Notes: generated by a model not told the origin, from the sequence alone. A stretch of DNA of 63,378 bases from Sulfurovum sp. (GCA_027082955.1 JALWTA010000026.1:1-63378); one strand, 5' to 3'; positions 26,399 through 35,855 are shown, counted from the first letter of the stretch. Numbers and translations: made by a program.

Positions 26399-26531
26399 TA
26401 CAATAGTCCTGATGAAAGATGAGGATCGAGTTCATCTTTTGAGTGTTATGTGTGTGTAAAAACCCTGCAAGACCCCCGAAAGACTCTCTATTTAAATGTT
26501 TTCACAAATTTAAATTACCAAAGGTATAACA
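26399..26531 (+). promoter_or_regulatory. Promoter and structured 5' leader of cold-shock gene
   Basis: A -10-like TACAAT at 26399-26404 predicts a leader of about 120 bases before the csp ATG. Two hairpins are visible. AAAGATG/CATCTTT (26415-26421 with 26433-26439) lies at the start of the transcript. ATTTAAAT/ATTTAAAT (26490-26497 with 26508-26515) ends 5 bases before the ribosome binding site AAAGGT. Long folded leaders are known to control cspA-type genes; that this one does so is inference. Confidence 0.45.
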
Positions 26532-26750
26532 ATGGCAGAATTAGTAAACGGAACAGTAAAATGGTTCAACGATGAAAAAGGTTACGGATTTATTCAACAG
26601 GAAAACGGCGGAAGCGATGTATTTGTACATTTTCGTCAAGTAAACAACCCTGAGGGTGGTCGTGTAACACTTGCAGAGGGTCAAGCAGTAACATTCGAAA
26701 TCGGTGAAGGTCAAAAAGGCCCACAGGCTGAAAACGTCACAGCTGTATAA
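26532..26750 (+). CDS. Cold-shock domain protein (CspA family)
   Basis: A 72-residue single cold-shock domain. The RNP1-like motif KGYGFIQ and RNP2-like VFVHF are both present, and the N-terminal [11 protein letters not shown] is typical. Such proteins bind single-stranded RNA and DNA and act as RNA chaperones. The gene is monocistronic, with a long structured leader and a strong hairpin after the stop. Confidence 0.96.
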   Translation: MAELVNGTVKWFNDEKGYGFIQQENGGSDVFVHFRQVNNPEGGRVTLAEGQAVTFEIGEGQKGPQAENVTAV

Positions 26751-26757
26751 CCCCATC

Positions 26758-26775
26758 TCCCGGCACCTGCCGGGA
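26758..26775 (+). terminator. GC-rich hairpin after csp
   Basis: TCCCGGCA and TGCCGGGA form a strong inverted repeat around CC, beginning 8 bases after the csp stop. No T run follows, so it may protect the 3' end or end transcription in both directions between the convergent genes. Confidence 0.5.
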
Positions 26776-26819
26776 ACTTCAAATCCCCCACATTTCTATT
26801 ACTCTCCACTATTACGCAA

Positions 26820-28211
26820 TCAATACATCACTTTGAGATCTTTACCGTAAGATATTTCAAACAGTACCTCTATGTGCTTTTTCGATTTGGGCGGCAGTGA
26901 GACTTCCATCTCCAGTTTCCCGTCTTTTAGCAGTCGGTAGCTGTTCCCGGTAACCGAAAGCAGACGCACGTTTATCTTGTCTGTCGCAGAAGTTGGAATG
27001 CGTTCTGTAACGTGTACTGTTTTGGGCTGATCGGACTTGTTGGTGATTACCAGCTCAAAACCGTCTTTTTTTCTAATGGTGCCGCCAAAAATGCCGCTCT
27101 CTTTTTCCTTATCTACTATCGGCTTTCTCTGAACATCAATGTCCTGATCGTTGCTGACATAAAGTTTATATCTGCCATCCTCATATTCTCCTGAAGCCTT
27201 TTCATTGATGATCACTCCATCTTGGTAGACCCTCCAGAGATTTTGTTCTATCTGGAATTTTGGTGTAAAGGTACAGACTTTATATGCATACGGATTTCGG
27301 TAGGCATAGAGTTCCGTTTGACATTGTGCAGCTGCCTTCCATTGCATTACCGGTACTGTTTTCTTAAGTCCGTCAGAAGGCAGTTTCAGATTTTTTACAG
27401 TATACTCCCTGCTTTTTTCATAGTGAGCCTGCATGGGAGCAGCAGGTGCAGGTGTTGCAGTTGCCATGTCGTTGGCGACCATGGTTTTTCGAAGCATGCC
27501 TCTCTGCGGTAGCGGCTGCCCTTCCCGGACAATCCAAGGTCTAAAATGTACAGGACGAAGGTACTGCATGGAAGTGCGATAGTAAAAAAATGCCTGCTGC
27601 GCTTCTATGTCGATACCGCTGCGGTTGCGTATGGAAAGGTTTTGTTTCACCTCAATCTGGTTCTTTGAAAGCAGTGTTGCCGTGTATTCGGTTTCAAAAG
27701 AGATGTATCCGTAGGGCATTTCAACCCTAAGCACATTTTTACAAGGATGTTTGAGCCCCACAAGTACTGAGGCGCGTGTCTGTCTTGAGAGATCTGCTTC
27801 AAGCGCTTTGATCTGTTGCGTAAGTTTCTCTTTTTCCACAAAGAGTCTTGTCTGTTCCTTTGCCACAGCTTTTGCTGCCCCAATGGCTTTTTTAGCATCG
27901 AAACTGTCCGGTTTCGGAAGTGTTACCAGATTGCCGAGTATTTCACTGTCAAGTTTGTTCTCATGCAGTTTTTTTTGTATTGCTTCTATTTTCCCGTACA
28001 GTTCACTGCAAAGCCGCTCAGACTGTGGACACTCCTGCATGATCTTCAACGGTACGGACTCTCCTTCACATTTAGCTGCAATGTTCTTGGTAAGTCCAAT
28101 AAAATCTGATGTCGGAAGATAATTGTAGATACTTCTGTCCTGATAAACCGCAAGAGTAGATGCCGATGCCGATACAACGGCCGCCGTTAACAAAGCAATA
28201 TTTGTTTTCAT
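26820..28211 (-). CDS. Exported DUF4139-type protein
   Basis: A 463-residue protein with a signal peptide (MKTNIALLTAAVVSASAST), a coiled-coil region at about residues 60-145, and a C-terminal beta-rich half matching the DUF4139 pattern (KKDGFELVITNKSDQPKTV, then TERIPTSATDKINVRL, ending with PPKSKKHIEVLFEISY). Proteins with this domain are surface or periplasmic and of unknown function. Four Cys in the N-terminal third (AAKCEGES, MQECPQSERLCSE) could form disulfides. A 45-base gap separates it from the cytochrome c gene upstream, so they may be one operon. Confidence 0.75.
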   Translation of the reverse strand: MKTNIALLTAAVVSASASTLAVYQDRSIYNYLPTSDFIGLTKNIAAKCEGESVPLKIMQECPQSERLCSELYGKIEAIQKKLHENKLDSEILGNLVTLPKPDSFDAKKAIGAAKAVAKEQTRLFVEKEKLTQQIKALEADLSRQTRASVLVGLKHPCKNVLRVEMPYGYISFETEYTATLLSKNQIEVKQNLSIRNRSGIDIEAQQAFFYYRTSMQYLRPVHFRPWIVREGQPLPQRGMLRKTMVANDMATATPAPAAPMQAHYEKSREYTVKNLKLPSDGLKKTVPVMQWKAAAQCQTELYAYRNPYAYKVCTFTPKFQIEQNLWRVYQDGVIINEKASGEYEDGRYKLYVSNDQDIDVQRKPIVDKEKESGIFGGTIRKKDGFELVITNKSDQPKTVHVTERIPTSATDKINVRLLSVTGNSYRLLKDGKLEMEVSLPPKSKKHIEVLFEISYGKDLKVMY

Positions 28212-28256
28212 ATAATCCTCCTCAAACAGTATTATATACTGTCAGTATAGCACAGA

Positions 28257-28598
28257 CTATTGTGAAGTGTCGTTATTTCTCTTTTGAATATAGTCATAGA
28301 TTGTCTTGATCTCTTCATCGGTCAAATAGTAGCGCGGCATAACAGGATGTGTGCTATTGAGGCTTTTTCGCATCTGTTCAAAACTTTTATGGCGTATATC
28401 CGGGCCTTTGAGAGCCTCTTTCCCGTGATTGTCAGTGTATGTGACAATCACCTTCCCTTCTCCACTTTTACCGTGACACTGGGCACAGCTGACTCCCCGG
28501 GGATTGTTGTAGAGCATCTGTCCATACTCATAATGGGAGATAAAGTCCTCTTCGGCACCGAGAAATAACGGTAGTATAAGAAGTATGTATTTGCGCAT
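28257..28598 (-). CDS. Small monoheme c-type cytochrome
   Basis: A 113-residue protein with a short signal peptide (MRKYILLILPLFLGAEE), one heme-binding motif CAQCH in RGVSCAQCHGKSGEG, and a candidate axial Met in HPVMPRYYLTDEE, as in class I cytochromes c. It would carry electrons in the periplasm. ATG 28598 is chosen because GGAG lies eight bases upstream; a GTG directly before it is also possible. It is divergent from folD. Confidence 0.88.
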   Translation of the reverse strand: MRKYILLILPLFLGAEEDFISHYEYGQMLYNNPRGVSCAQCHGKSGEGKVIVTYTDNHGKEALKGPDIRHKSFEQMRKSLNSTHPVMPRYYLTDEEIKTIYDYIQKRNNDTSQ

Positions 28599-28625
28599 CA
28601 CTTACTCTCCGTAAACTATTTTGGC

Positions 28626-28631
28626 TATAAT
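28626..28631 (+). promoter_or_regulatory. -10 element (TATAAT) for folD
   Basis: TTGGCTATAAT lies 33 bases upstream of the folD ATG in the gap divergent from the cytochrome c gene. Confidence 0.5.
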
Positions 28632-28663
28632 ACTATCCTAAAAATCATTACAAGGTCACATCC

Positions 28664-29509
28664 ATGCAACTGATCGACGGTAAAGCACTCGCCCAAAAGA
28701 TACACAGCAATGTTGCCAAAGAGGTAGAAACACTCAAACAGGAAAAAAATGTTGTTCCCGGACTTGCGGTCATTCTTGTCGGTGACGATCCGGCAAGCCA
28801 TGCCTATGTCAAGATGAAAGCAAAAGCCTGTGAAAAGGTAGGGTTCTACTCCATTACCCACAATATGCCTGAGACCATCAGTCAGGATGAGATCATCCAG
28901 ATCATCGAGATGATGAACAGCAACCCTCATATTGACGGTATTTTGGTACAGCTTCCTCTGCCTAAACATATCGATACAGACAAGATCCTCGAAGTGATCG
29001 ACCCTAAAAAAGATGTGGACGGTTTCCATGCCTACAATGTCGGACGTCTGGTAACAAACCTTGACAGCTTTGTTCCCTGTACCCCGCTTGGTGTCATGAA
29101 GATGTTCGAAGAGTACAACATCGACCTTGAGGGCAAAGACGTCTGTGTAGTCGGTGCAAGCAACATCGTCGGTAAACCCATGGCATCCCTGCTGCTCAAT
29201 GCCAACGCGACTGTAACCGTAACCCACATCTACACCAAAGACCTCAAAGCACATACCAGCAGGGCTGACATCGTGGTTGTCGGTGTTGGTGTGCCGGGAC
29301 TCATTAAAGAAGATATGGTCAAAGAAGGTGCAATTGTGATCGACATTGGTATAAACCGTATTGAAGACGGTTCACTTGTGGGGGATGTTGACTTCCCCAA
29401 TGTCAGCAAAAAATGCTCCTATATTACACCGGTACCCGGCGGTGTTGGACCAATGACCATTGCTATGCTTCTTAGCAACACACTCAAAGCGGCAAAGGCA
29501 AGAGCATAA
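28664..29509 (+). CDS. folD: Methylenetetrahydrofolate dehydrogenase/cyclohydrolase FolD
   Basis: FolD interconverts methylene-, methenyl- and formyl-tetrahydrofolate. The catalytic Lys region SHAYVKMKAKACEKVG, the signature GILVQLPLPKHI, the NADP loop VVGASNIVGKPMA and PVPGGVGPMTIAM are all present. The length of 281 residues is normal. lepB begins one base after the stop, so the two are co-transcribed. Confidence 0.97.
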   Translation: MQLIDGKALAQKIHSNVAKEVETLKQEKNVVPGLAVILVGDDPASHAYVKMKAKACEKVGFYSITHNMPETISQDEIIQIIEMMNSNPHIDGILVQLPLPKHIDTDKILEVIDPKKDVDGFHAYNVGRLVTNLDSFVPCTPLGVMKMFEEYNIDLEGKDVCVVGASNIVGKPMASLLLNANATVTVTHIYTKDLKAHTSRADIVVVGVGVPGLIKEDMVKEGAIVIDIGINRIEDGSLVGDVDFPNVSKKCSYITPVPGGVGPMTIAMLLSNTLKAAKARA

Positions 29510-29510
29510 T

Positions 29511-30482
29511 ATGAAAAAATTTGCCGACAGACTCTACCGTTTTTCAAGCTCCTGGACGGGAACGATCATCATCGTCCTTTTCCTCATTTTCTTTGTCGCA
29601 CAGTCCTTTGTCATCCCAAGCGGTTCTATGAAGCGTACACTGCTTATCGGAGATTTTTTGTTTGCCAAAAAATACTCCTATGGTATCCCCATCCCCCACC
29701 TGCCGTGGCTTGAGATCCCGCTTCTTCCTGATTTCAGAGGGGATGGACACCTAATAGACGGTCCCCGTCCCAAGCGTGAAGATATTGTTATTTTCCGCTA
29801 TCCAAAAGATGAGAAAGTACACTACGTCAAGCGTTGTGTTGCTGTAGGCGGTGACGAGATCATTTATGCAGACAAAAAACTGTTGATACACTTTCATGAA
29901 GGTGATGATTTTATCAAAGCACACTATCCGGAAGAGAAGATCAAAACATTGCGTGGAAAATTGTGGGTAGAGAATCCTTACATGGACAAATATCCGGGTA
30001 TCCAATACGTTCCCGAAGGCATGAACATCTTTGAAGCGCTGTTGAATTATTACATCTATAACAGAAAGATCGACATGACCCCGGTTTATGTGGAGGGGCT
30101 GAACGCACCTGCTTATGACGTAGGTGGGAAAATGGTCAATGCGCTCTATAGAAAAGTACCTGAAAACCACTATTATATGATGGGGGACAACAGAGACAAC
30201 TCTAACGACAGTCGTTTTTGGGGACCTGTACCCTACCGTCTGATTGTAGGCAAACCATGGCTTATCTATATGAGTATGGAGCACCGTTCCTATGACAGAG
30301 TACTTCATGGAAGTAAAAATGGCGGAGGGCGTGACCATGCAAGTCTGAAACGTGTCTGCGGTAGCGTACCGATTGACTCCAAAGCCTGTAAAAAGCTTTG
30401 GGATGCACAACGTTTTAAGGTGCGTTGGGGACGTGTAGGCAGACGTATCAATACGCTTGAACTACAGCAGCCGATCCAATGA
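29511..30482 (+). CDS. lepB: Signal peptidase I
   Basis: LepB removes signal peptides from exported proteins at the inner membrane. A membrane helix at residues 17-35 is followed by the catalytic Ser39 in IPSGSMKRTL, the catalytic Lys107 in VHYVKRCVAVGGD, and the box MGDNRDNSNDSRFWG. At 323 residues it is larger than Gram-positive enzymes, with inserted segments between the Lys box and box E and a basic tail. ATG 29511 directly follows the folD stop; the longer frame to 29460 lies inside folD. Confidence 0.96.
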   Translation: MKKFADRLYRFSSSWTGTIIIVLFLIFFVAQSFVIPSGSMKRTLLIGDFLFAKKYSYGIPIPHLPWLEIPLLPDFRGDGHLIDGPRPKREDIVIFRYPKDEKVHYVKRCVAVGGDEIIYADKKLLIHFHEGDDFIKAHYPEEKIKTLRGKLWVENPYMDKYPGIQYVPEGMNIFEALLNYYIYNRKIDMTPVYVEGLNAPAYDVGGKMVNALYRKVPENHYYMMGDNRDNSNDSRFWGPVPYRLIVGKPWLIYMSMEHRSYDRVLHGSKNGGGRDHASLKRVCGSVPIDSKACKKLWDAQRFKVRWGRVGRRINTLELQQPIQ

Positions 30483-31123
30483 ATGAAGCACAACTGATTA
30501 AAATCGCTGCCATGGTGGTAGCACTTGCTGTAGCGATCATCGGTCATGAGATCATGCATGGATGGGTCGCTTACAAATATGGTGACATGACGGCAAAAAG
30601 TCTTGGCAGACTTACCATAAACCCCATTGTACACATCGATCCGGTAGGTACCATTTTGGTTCCAGCCGTACTCTTTTTCTCCGGAGCGCCATTCATTTTC
30701 GGATGGGCAAAACCGGTACCTATCAATATCAACACAGTTATGCGAAACGGCGGTGCGAAGGCAGCGGTTGCCGTATCGCTGGCAGGAATCACCTACAACT
30801 TTCTGCTTGCAGCGTTTTGTGCAACCCTCTTTCCACTTTTCATGCACCCGGAATCGCTCATGGGAGCCTTTGTCGCACTGCTGCTCTACCAGACAGTATT
30901 GATCAACGTACTTCTTGGGGTGTTCAACCTCTGGCCTATTCCGCCGCTTGACGGTGCACAGGCTGTGCGTTACCTTGCAGAGGGAATGCACTGGCGCAGT
31001 TTTGCTTTATGGTATGATAAAATATACCCATACGGTATGATCATTTTAGTTGCGGTACTCTTTACCCCATTCTCAAACTATCTGTTCGAGCCTGTTTCAT
31101 GGATCGTCAACTGGTTACTCTAA
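30479..31123 (+). CDS. Site-2-protease-family (M50) membrane metalloprotease
   Basis: A 214-residue integral membrane protein with the zinc motif HEIMH (His23-Glu24-His27) in the first helix and the second motif NLWPIPPLDG with Asp158. It matches the short M50B proteases without PDZ domains, which cleave membrane proteins within the bilayer; the substrate is unknown. ATG overlaps the lepB stop (ATGA), so translation is coupled. Sitting directly after signal peptidase I may mean both act on signal-peptide remnants; that is speculation. Confidence 0.9.
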   Translation: MNEAQLIKIAAMVVALAVAIIGHEIMHGWVAYKYGDMTAKSLGRLTINPIVHIDPVGTILVPAVLFFSGAPFIFGWAKPVPININTVMRNGGAKAAVAVSLAGITYNFLLAAFCATLFPLFMHPESLMGAFVALLLYQTVLINVLLGVFNLWPIPPLDGAQAVRYLAEGMHWRSFALWYDKIYPYGMIILVAVLFTPFSNYLFEPVSWIVNWLL

Positions 31124-31142
31124 TTTAAAAAAAGGACTCATT

Positions 31143-31604
31143 ATGGCTAAAAAATTCTACATCGCTACAGACCACGCAGGATATGCAGTAAAAGCGTATG
31201 TCAAGGAGATCGTTACCGATCTTGGACATGAGATCATCGACCTTGGACCAGACTCTGCTGATCGCGTAGATTATCCTGATTTTGCTAAAAAATGTACAGA
31301 AGCTGTCATCGCTGATCCTGGCAGTTTCGGCATCCTGATCTGCGGTACCGGTATTGGTATGAGCATTGCTGCAAATAAAGTATCCGGTATTCGGGCAGCC
31401 CTCTGCCACGACCACTACACTGCCAAACTGACACGCCAGCATAATGATGCAAATGTACTCTGTTTTGGTGAACGGGTCGTCGGCAAAGGTGTTATTGAAG
31501 ATATTGTAGAAGCATTTGCCAATACGGAGTTTGAAGGTGGCAGACACGCTACACGTATTGGGAAGATTGAGGCAGGATGCAGTTTCGGTGCAGATCTGGG
31601 GTAG
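31143..31604 (+). CDS. rpiB: Ribose 5-phosphate isomerase B
   Basis: RpiB interconverts ribose 5-phosphate and ribulose 5-phosphate. ATDHAGYAVK at the N-terminus, the active-site Cys in ILICGTGIGMSIAANK and the His-Asp motif LCHDHYTAKLTRQHNDANV are present. The length is 153 residues from ATG 31143, which has AAAGGA upstream; the longer frame starting at 31050 lies inside the protease gene. It is the last gene of the folD-lepB-M50-rpiB run. Confidence 0.95.
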   Translation: MAKKFYIATDHAGYAVKAYVKEIVTDLGHEIIDLGPDSADRVDYPDFAKKCTEAVIADPGSFGILICGTGIGMSIAANKVSGIRAALCHDHYTAKLTRQHNDANVLCFGERVVGKGVIEDIVEAFANTEFEGGRHATRIGKIEAGCSFGADLG

Positions 31605-31743
31605 AACAAAGGAATCGAGTGCTTTAGCCTCGCTCCTAACTTTATTTGCTTTATACGGGGCAAAAGCCTCCGATTACGGATGCAGGGTAGCTGCCGTGTA
31701 AAGGCAACCAATAACCAATATATCCGCTACCAATAACTTTTTT

Positions 31744-32112
31744 CTACTGCTCAGCCTGCTGTTTTTCAATCTCTTTTCTTACTGCGTCCATATCAAGCTT
31801 TTTTACCTGATCGATCAGATCATTGAGAGCTTCTTCAGGGAGCATACCCGCCTGCTGAAATACACCGATACCTTCTCTAAGAATGATGATGGTCGGGATG
31901 GACTGAATGCGAAAATGCCCTGCCAGAGCCTGCTCCTCTTCTGTATTTACTTTTCCAAAAAGTATGTCCGGATTTTCTCCTGCAACTTTTTCAAATACAG
32001 GTGCAAATTGACGACACGATCCACACCATGGTGCCCAAAAATCCAAAATCGCAATATCACTGTTAAGTACCTTCTCTTCAAAGTTCTCTGCTGTCAAATT
32101 TTCCAATGCCAT
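31744..32112 (-). CDS. Thioredoxin-like protein with WCGSC active site
   Basis: A 122-residue thioredoxin fold with the active-site dithiol Cys30-Gly-Ser-Cys33 (WAPWCGSCRQ) in place of the usual CGPC, and a cis-proline loop SIPTIIILREG. It has no signal peptide, so it should reduce disulfides in the cytoplasm. The change from Pro to Ser usually alters the redox potential. It has a short Lys/Glu/Gln tail (EKQQAEQ). The 139 bases between it and rpiB contain no gene I can support. Confidence 0.9.
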   Translation of the reverse strand: MALENLTAENFEEKVLNSDIAILDFWAPWCGSCRQFAPVFEKVAGENPDILFGKVNTEEEQALAGHFRIQSIPTIIILREGIGVFQQAGMLPEEALNDLIDQVKKLDMDAVRKEIEKQQAEQ

Positions 32113-32218
32113 AGATGTTCCTTATTGTTTAGATTAGACAATATTATGACATATTGAGTTGAAAGTAAGATTTATGTACAATTGTTGCACGATTGATAAC
32201 ATACACAAAGGATATTCC

Positions 32219-32776
32219 ATGACTTTGGCTCCTGAAGCAAAACAGACCATACTTGACAGTATTCGTGATATTCCCGATTTTCCCAAACCCGGCATCGTTT
32301 TCAAAGACATTACAACACTGCTTGCCAACCCAAAAGCATTTCAAACCCTCATGGATCATTTGGAAGCACGCTACCGTGAACGCGGACTTGACTATATCGC
32401 CGGCATCGATGCACGCGGATTCATTTTTGGTGCAGCATTGGCTGACAGACTGGGTATAGGGTTTGTACCGGTACGCAAGAAAGGAAAACTCCCATATACT
32501 ACCGTTGCAGAGAAATATTCACTTGAGTATGGTTTCGATGAAGTGGAAGTACATATTGATGCGTTTGGCGAGAACGGTCAGTGCAATGGTAAACCCGCAG
32601 AAGTACTTCTGGTCGATGATCTGATCGCTACGGGAGGTACAGCAGAAGCTGCTGCCAATCTCATTAACAAAGTAGGTGCAAACTGTGTAGAAGCCTGCTT
32701 TGTGATGGAACTGATGTTTCTCAAAGGGCGTGAAAAATTTGAAATGCCGGTTTACTCTGTCCTCCAGATAGACTGA
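32219..32776 (+). CDS. apt: Adenine phosphoribosyltransferase
   Basis: Apt salvages adenine to AMP with PRPP. The PRPP-binding motif [16 protein letters not shown], the flexible region [16 protein letters not shown] and the N-terminal [16 protein letters not shown] are diagnostic. The length is 185 residues from ATG 32219, preceded by AAAGGA at seven bases. A longer frame from 32159 has no ribosome binding site. Confidence 0.95.
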   Translation: MTLAPEAKQTILDSIRDIPDFPKPGIVFKDITTLLANPKAFQTLMDHLEARYRERGLDYIAGIDARGFIFGAALADRLGIGFVPVRKKGKLPYTTVAEKYSLEYGFDEVEVHIDAFGENGQCNGKPAEVLLVDDLIATGGTAEAAANLINKVGANCVEACFVMELMFLKGREKFEMPVYSVLQID

Positions 32777-32844
32777 AAGAACGGCAGAGGATACACAGAC
32801 ATTACACAGCCATCGTGCTATAGTTTCTCAAAAAGGAGTCCGTT

Positions 32845-33312
32845 ATGTCTATATCAAAACGTCTGATATGGGTTGCTGTCTTGCTGTTTACACCAATGTT
32901 ATTTGCCTCTCCAGTTTATAAAGTGACAGCCTCGAAGCCGTTTGCCGAATCGTTACATCTGCTGAAAAAGAGTCTGGAGAATGAACGGCTTTATATTATC
33001 GCGAAAGCAGATATCAGCGGTACCCTTGCACGTATGAAAGGCAAACTTGGAGCCTCCTACAACAAACGACACTACGGGAAGGTGGAAAGTATTATCTTCT
33101 GTAACCCTTTTTATGCCAACGAGGTACTCAATGCCGATCCTGATATGATGGCGCTCTGCCCTTTAAAGATCATGTTGATGGAAAAGAATGGGAAGACCAC
33201 TGCACTCTTCATCCGCCCAACCGCAATAGCAGGTAATAGCCATGCAAGAAAAACGCTCAATACTGTAGAACAAAAAGTGAAACATGCATTACGCGCTGCG
33301 GGGTTTCGATAG
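32845..33312 (+). CDS. Periplasmic DUF302 protein
   Basis: A 155-residue protein with a signal peptide (MSISKRLIWVAVLLFTPMLFAS) and a DUF302-type core: FAESLHLLKKSLENERLYII, then ESIIFCNPFYANEVLNAD and MALCPLKIMLMEKNGKT. Two Cys lie in the core. It is co-directional with, and directly abuts, the lipoprotein gene that follows (no gap), so the two are probably partners. Confidence 0.75.
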   Translation: MSISKRLIWVAVLLFTPMLFASPVYKVTASKPFAESLHLLKKSLENERLYIIAKADISGTLARMKGKLGASYNKRHYGKVESIIFCNPFYANEVLNADPDMMALCPLKIMLMEKNGKTTALFIRPTAIAGNSHARKTLNTVEQKVKHALRAAGFR

Positions 33313-33852
33313 ATGTTGCATGGAGTGTTAAGCCTTTTTGCACTGTTTCTCTTTGGATGCAGTGCAACAGGTACGGAAAGCATTGTACCTTCAAAAGACA
33401 GCAAAGCCGGTTACAAGGGAGATGCCATCATCCTTATCGCCGTAGAGGGGCACGGCAAACGTGCGGTTAGGCATGTTCGTATCAGTACGCAGAAAGCTAA
33501 GAACGGCTATGCTGTGTTTTTTCATGACAAAAAGCCTTCCAAAGGATTTATTGTCGTCAAAGTCCATGCACCAGACAGCCATGTGAAGTTAACCGAATAT
33601 TCTCTGTCAGGCTACTATGGATGCAGCCGAGGGAAACGGGGATACGGCTATGCGATAGAAGAGATACCCCAAGTGCTACCGGGAAAAACCTATTTTCTGA
33701 CTACGATCAACACCTCTATGAATACTACGTATGCCCAAATGCCTGATGCCCTGAAGCAGGAGGCTCGCTCACACTACCATTTGGCGAGACTTCCCAAAGA
33801 AAAGAACCAAGAAGCGTACTTTAAAAGTACAATCGTTCTTTCTGGAGAGTAA
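33313..33852 (+). CDS. Predicted lipoprotein, unknown function
   Basis: A 179-residue protein with a lipobox (FALFLFGC, Cys16) and a beta-rich body with no recognised domain. It has basic patches ([13 protein letters not shown]) and a region resembling a carbohydrate- or peptide-binding beta sandwich ([13 protein letters not shown]). Its ATG follows the stop codon of the DUF302 gene with no gap, so it is expressed with that gene. Confidence 0.6.
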   Translation: MLHGVLSLFALFLFGCSATGTESIVPSKDSKAGYKGDAIILIAVEGHGKRAVRHVRISTQKAKNGYAVFFHDKKPSKGFIVVKVHAPDSHVKLTEYSLSGYYGCSRGKRGYGYAIEEIPQVLPGKTYFLTTINTSMNTTYAQMPDALKQEARSHYHLARLPKEKNQEAYFKSTIVLSGE

Positions 33853-33915
33853 TCTTCTTGGCCGACTTTTTTTTGACAGTATACCTGCAGGGCTTGTTTC
33901 TAACCTCCCCTTTGC

Positions 33916-33921
33916 TATAAT
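33916..33921 (+). promoter_or_regulatory. Extended -10 (TGC-TATAAT) for trpB
   Basis: TTTGCTATAAT lies 29 bases before the trpB ATG. TGC directly before TATAAT makes it an extended -10. Confidence 0.55.
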
Positions 33922-33949
33922 CTCCTCCATATCAACACAAGAGTATGCC

Positions 33950-35176
33950 ATGGATTTGCACAAAGAGATTTACATTCCAAAACCAAGCCCTTTCGATCCC
34001 GATGATCTCGGGCACTTTGGAAAATTTGGCGGTCGTTTCGTACCTGAAACACTCATGCCAGCCCTTGAACAGCTACGACAAGACTATGAGGCGGTACGTT
34101 TCGATGCAGACTTTTGGGCAGAGGTGGACTACTACTACAAACACTATGTTGGTCGTCCTTCGGCACTCTACTACGCTGCCAACATCTCCAAGGAGATCGG
34201 TGCAAAGGTCTATCTCAAACGTGAAGATCTCAACCATACAGGCGCACACAAGATCAACCACTGTGTGGCACAGGCGGTACTGGCAAAACGCTTGGGCAAG
34301 AAGAAGATCATTGCCGAGACAGGCGCAGGACAGCACGGGGTGGCTACCGCAACAGTAGCAGCGCTCTTTGGGCTGGAGTGTGAGGTCTTCATGGGTGCGA
34401 AGGATGTGGCACGTCAAGAGCTCAATGTCTTCCGTATGAAACTGCTTGGAGCCAAAGTACATGCCGTCCAGAGCGGTTCCAAGACCCTCAAAGATGCTAT
34501 GAACGATGCCATCCGCCACTGGGTGACACATGCGCGTGATACTTACTACCTCATAGGCACCGTCGCAGGCCCGCACCCCTACCCTATGATGGTGCGCGAC
34601 ATCCAGAGCATCATCGGCTGGGAAGCCAAAGTACAGTTGCAAGAGGCTGAAGGCAGACTCCCAGACAAGGTCATCGCCTGTATCGGCGGCGGCTCGAATG
34701 CACTGGGGGTTTTCAACCACTTCCTCGAAGAGAAGAGCGTTGAGTGTATCGGCATCGAAGCGGGCGGTGAAGGGCTTGATGGCAAACACGGCTGCTCACT
34801 GGAGAAAGGAAGCCCCGGCGTACTGCACGGACAGCTCAGCTATCTGCTGCAAGATGATGACGGACAGATACAAGAAGCCCACTCTATCTCCGCAGGTCTG
34901 GACTACCCAGGCATCGGTCCTGAACACGCCTATCTCAAAGATGAAGGCATCGCTTCTTACAACCACATCACTGACGATGAAGCACTCGATGCATTTGTAT
35001 GGCTGAGCCAAAAAGAGGGTATTATCCCGGCATTTGAGAGTTCACACGCTGTAGCATACCTCAAAAAGATGAAGCCCGAAGAGATCAAAGACAAGCTGAT
35101 CCTCGTCAACCTCTCCGGACGCGGTGACAAAGATATGATGCAGGCAAAGGATATCTTGGCGGAGCAGTTCGCTTAA
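33950..35176 (+). CDS. trpB: Tryptophan synthase beta chain
   Basis: TrpB condenses indole with serine using PLP. The Schiff-base Lys101 is in HTGAHKINH, the phosphate-binding loop is GGGSNA, and [17 protein letters not shown] marks the classical TrpB1 type. The length is 408 residues. trpA and the other trp genes are not next to it; the neighbours are an unrelated lipoprotein and, convergently, another lipoprotein. It has its own promoter. Confidence 0.96.
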   Translation: MDLHKEIYIPKPSPFDPDDLGHFGKFGGRFVPETLMPALEQLRQDYEAVRFDADFWAEVDYYYKHYVGRPSALYYAANISKEIGAKVYLKREDLNHTGAHKINHCVAQAVLAKRLGKKKIIAETGAGQHGVATATVAALFGLECEVFMGAKDVARQELNVFRMKLLGAKVHAVQSGSKTLKDAMNDAIRHWVTHARDTYYLIGTVAGPHPYPMMVRDIQSIIGWEAKVQLQEAEGRLPDKVIACIGGGSNALGVFNHFLEEKSVECIGIEAGGEGLDGKHGCSLEKGSPGVLHGQLSYLLQDDDGQIQEAHSISAGLDYPGIGPEHAYLKDEGIASYNHITDDEALDAFVWLSQKEGIIPAFESSHAVAYLKKMKPEEIKDKLILVNLSGRGDKDMMQAKDILAEQFA

Positions 35177-35214
35177 AAGCTTTTTTGAAAGTAGGCAAAA
35201 AGTGTACTTTCTAC

Positions 35215-35802
35215 CTAAAATGCTTTATGTGTGTAGACATATTTTGCTTTTTTAGTAAAATAAAGGGTGGCTTTGCCGTAACGTTTTGTCTTTAAAACAA
35301 GGTGAAGCCCCTCTGCGTTGATATGAGGGAAGACTACATAGTAGAACTGACTCCAGTCCGATACAAATGATATCTCTTTTAAACGCGGGTCATTGTGTGG
35401 TATGGAGAGAATCTTTTGGGGTGCAGATGCATTAAGTGTTAGATTGAAATCTTTTATACCCATGCTGTCAGCATCGTCATCGACATAGATACCGACAATG
35501 AACTTTTCATCTTCCTTGGGTTCTCTTTTTGCTTTGTCCTCAAATATCTCAAAAGGATTGACATAATTCAGGAAAGTATCTTCTTCCCCCTCTTTTGCAC
35601 GGCTGTTTCGGTTTAGATAGGTGGCTGTCAGTGTGACCTTTGTACGGTTGTTTTCATAGAGCTGGGCCTTTTCGGTCTTCATCAGGCGCTTGTGATAGCT
35701 TTTTTCCTGTTCATATGACTTCATCAGTGCCGCATGTTCTTTAGAAGCACACCCCGCAAGCAGCAATGCAGCAGCTGTTATCCCTGTGATCACTTTGTAC
35801 AT
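35215..35802 (-). CDS. Predicted lipoprotein, unknown function
   Basis: A 195-residue protein with a lipobox (ALLLAGC, Cys18). A charged helical stretch follows (LMKSYEQEKSYHKRLMKTEKAQ), then a beta-rich domain that ends in YGKATLYFTKKAKYVYTH. No family is recognised. It converges with trpB across a 38-base gap that holds a possible hairpin (GAAAGTA/TACTTTC). Confidence 0.55.
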   Translation of the reverse strand: MYKVITGITAAALLLAGCASKEHAALMKSYEQEKSYHKRLMKTEKAQLYENNRTKVTLTATYLNRNSRAKEGEEDTFLNYVNPFEIFEDKAKREPKEDEKFIVGIYVDDDADSMGIKDFNLTLNASAPQKILSIPHNDPRLKEISFVSDWSQFYYVVFPHINAEGLHLVLKTKRYGKATLYFTKKAKYVYTHKAF

Positions 35803-35855
35803 TCAGTCTCCTTTAATATTACACGATTTTAACATAGTTTCAATAAAGGTTAATG

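Noticed and set aside
31050-31142. Longer rpiB start
   Set aside because: The extra 31 residues lie inside the M50 protease gene and lack homology to RpiB; ATG 31143 has a good ribosome binding site.
31640-31710. c-di-GMP (GEMM-I)-like riboswitch, because GCAAAAGCCTCCG and GGGTAGCTGCC recall its core
   Set aside because: The conserved 5' half (GGCAAACC) is missing, the A run has one base too many, and no gene follows on that strand; thioredoxin is convergent.
33950-35176. Part of a trp operon
   Set aside because: trpB has its own promoter and unrelated neighbours; trpA, trpC and trpE are not in the window.
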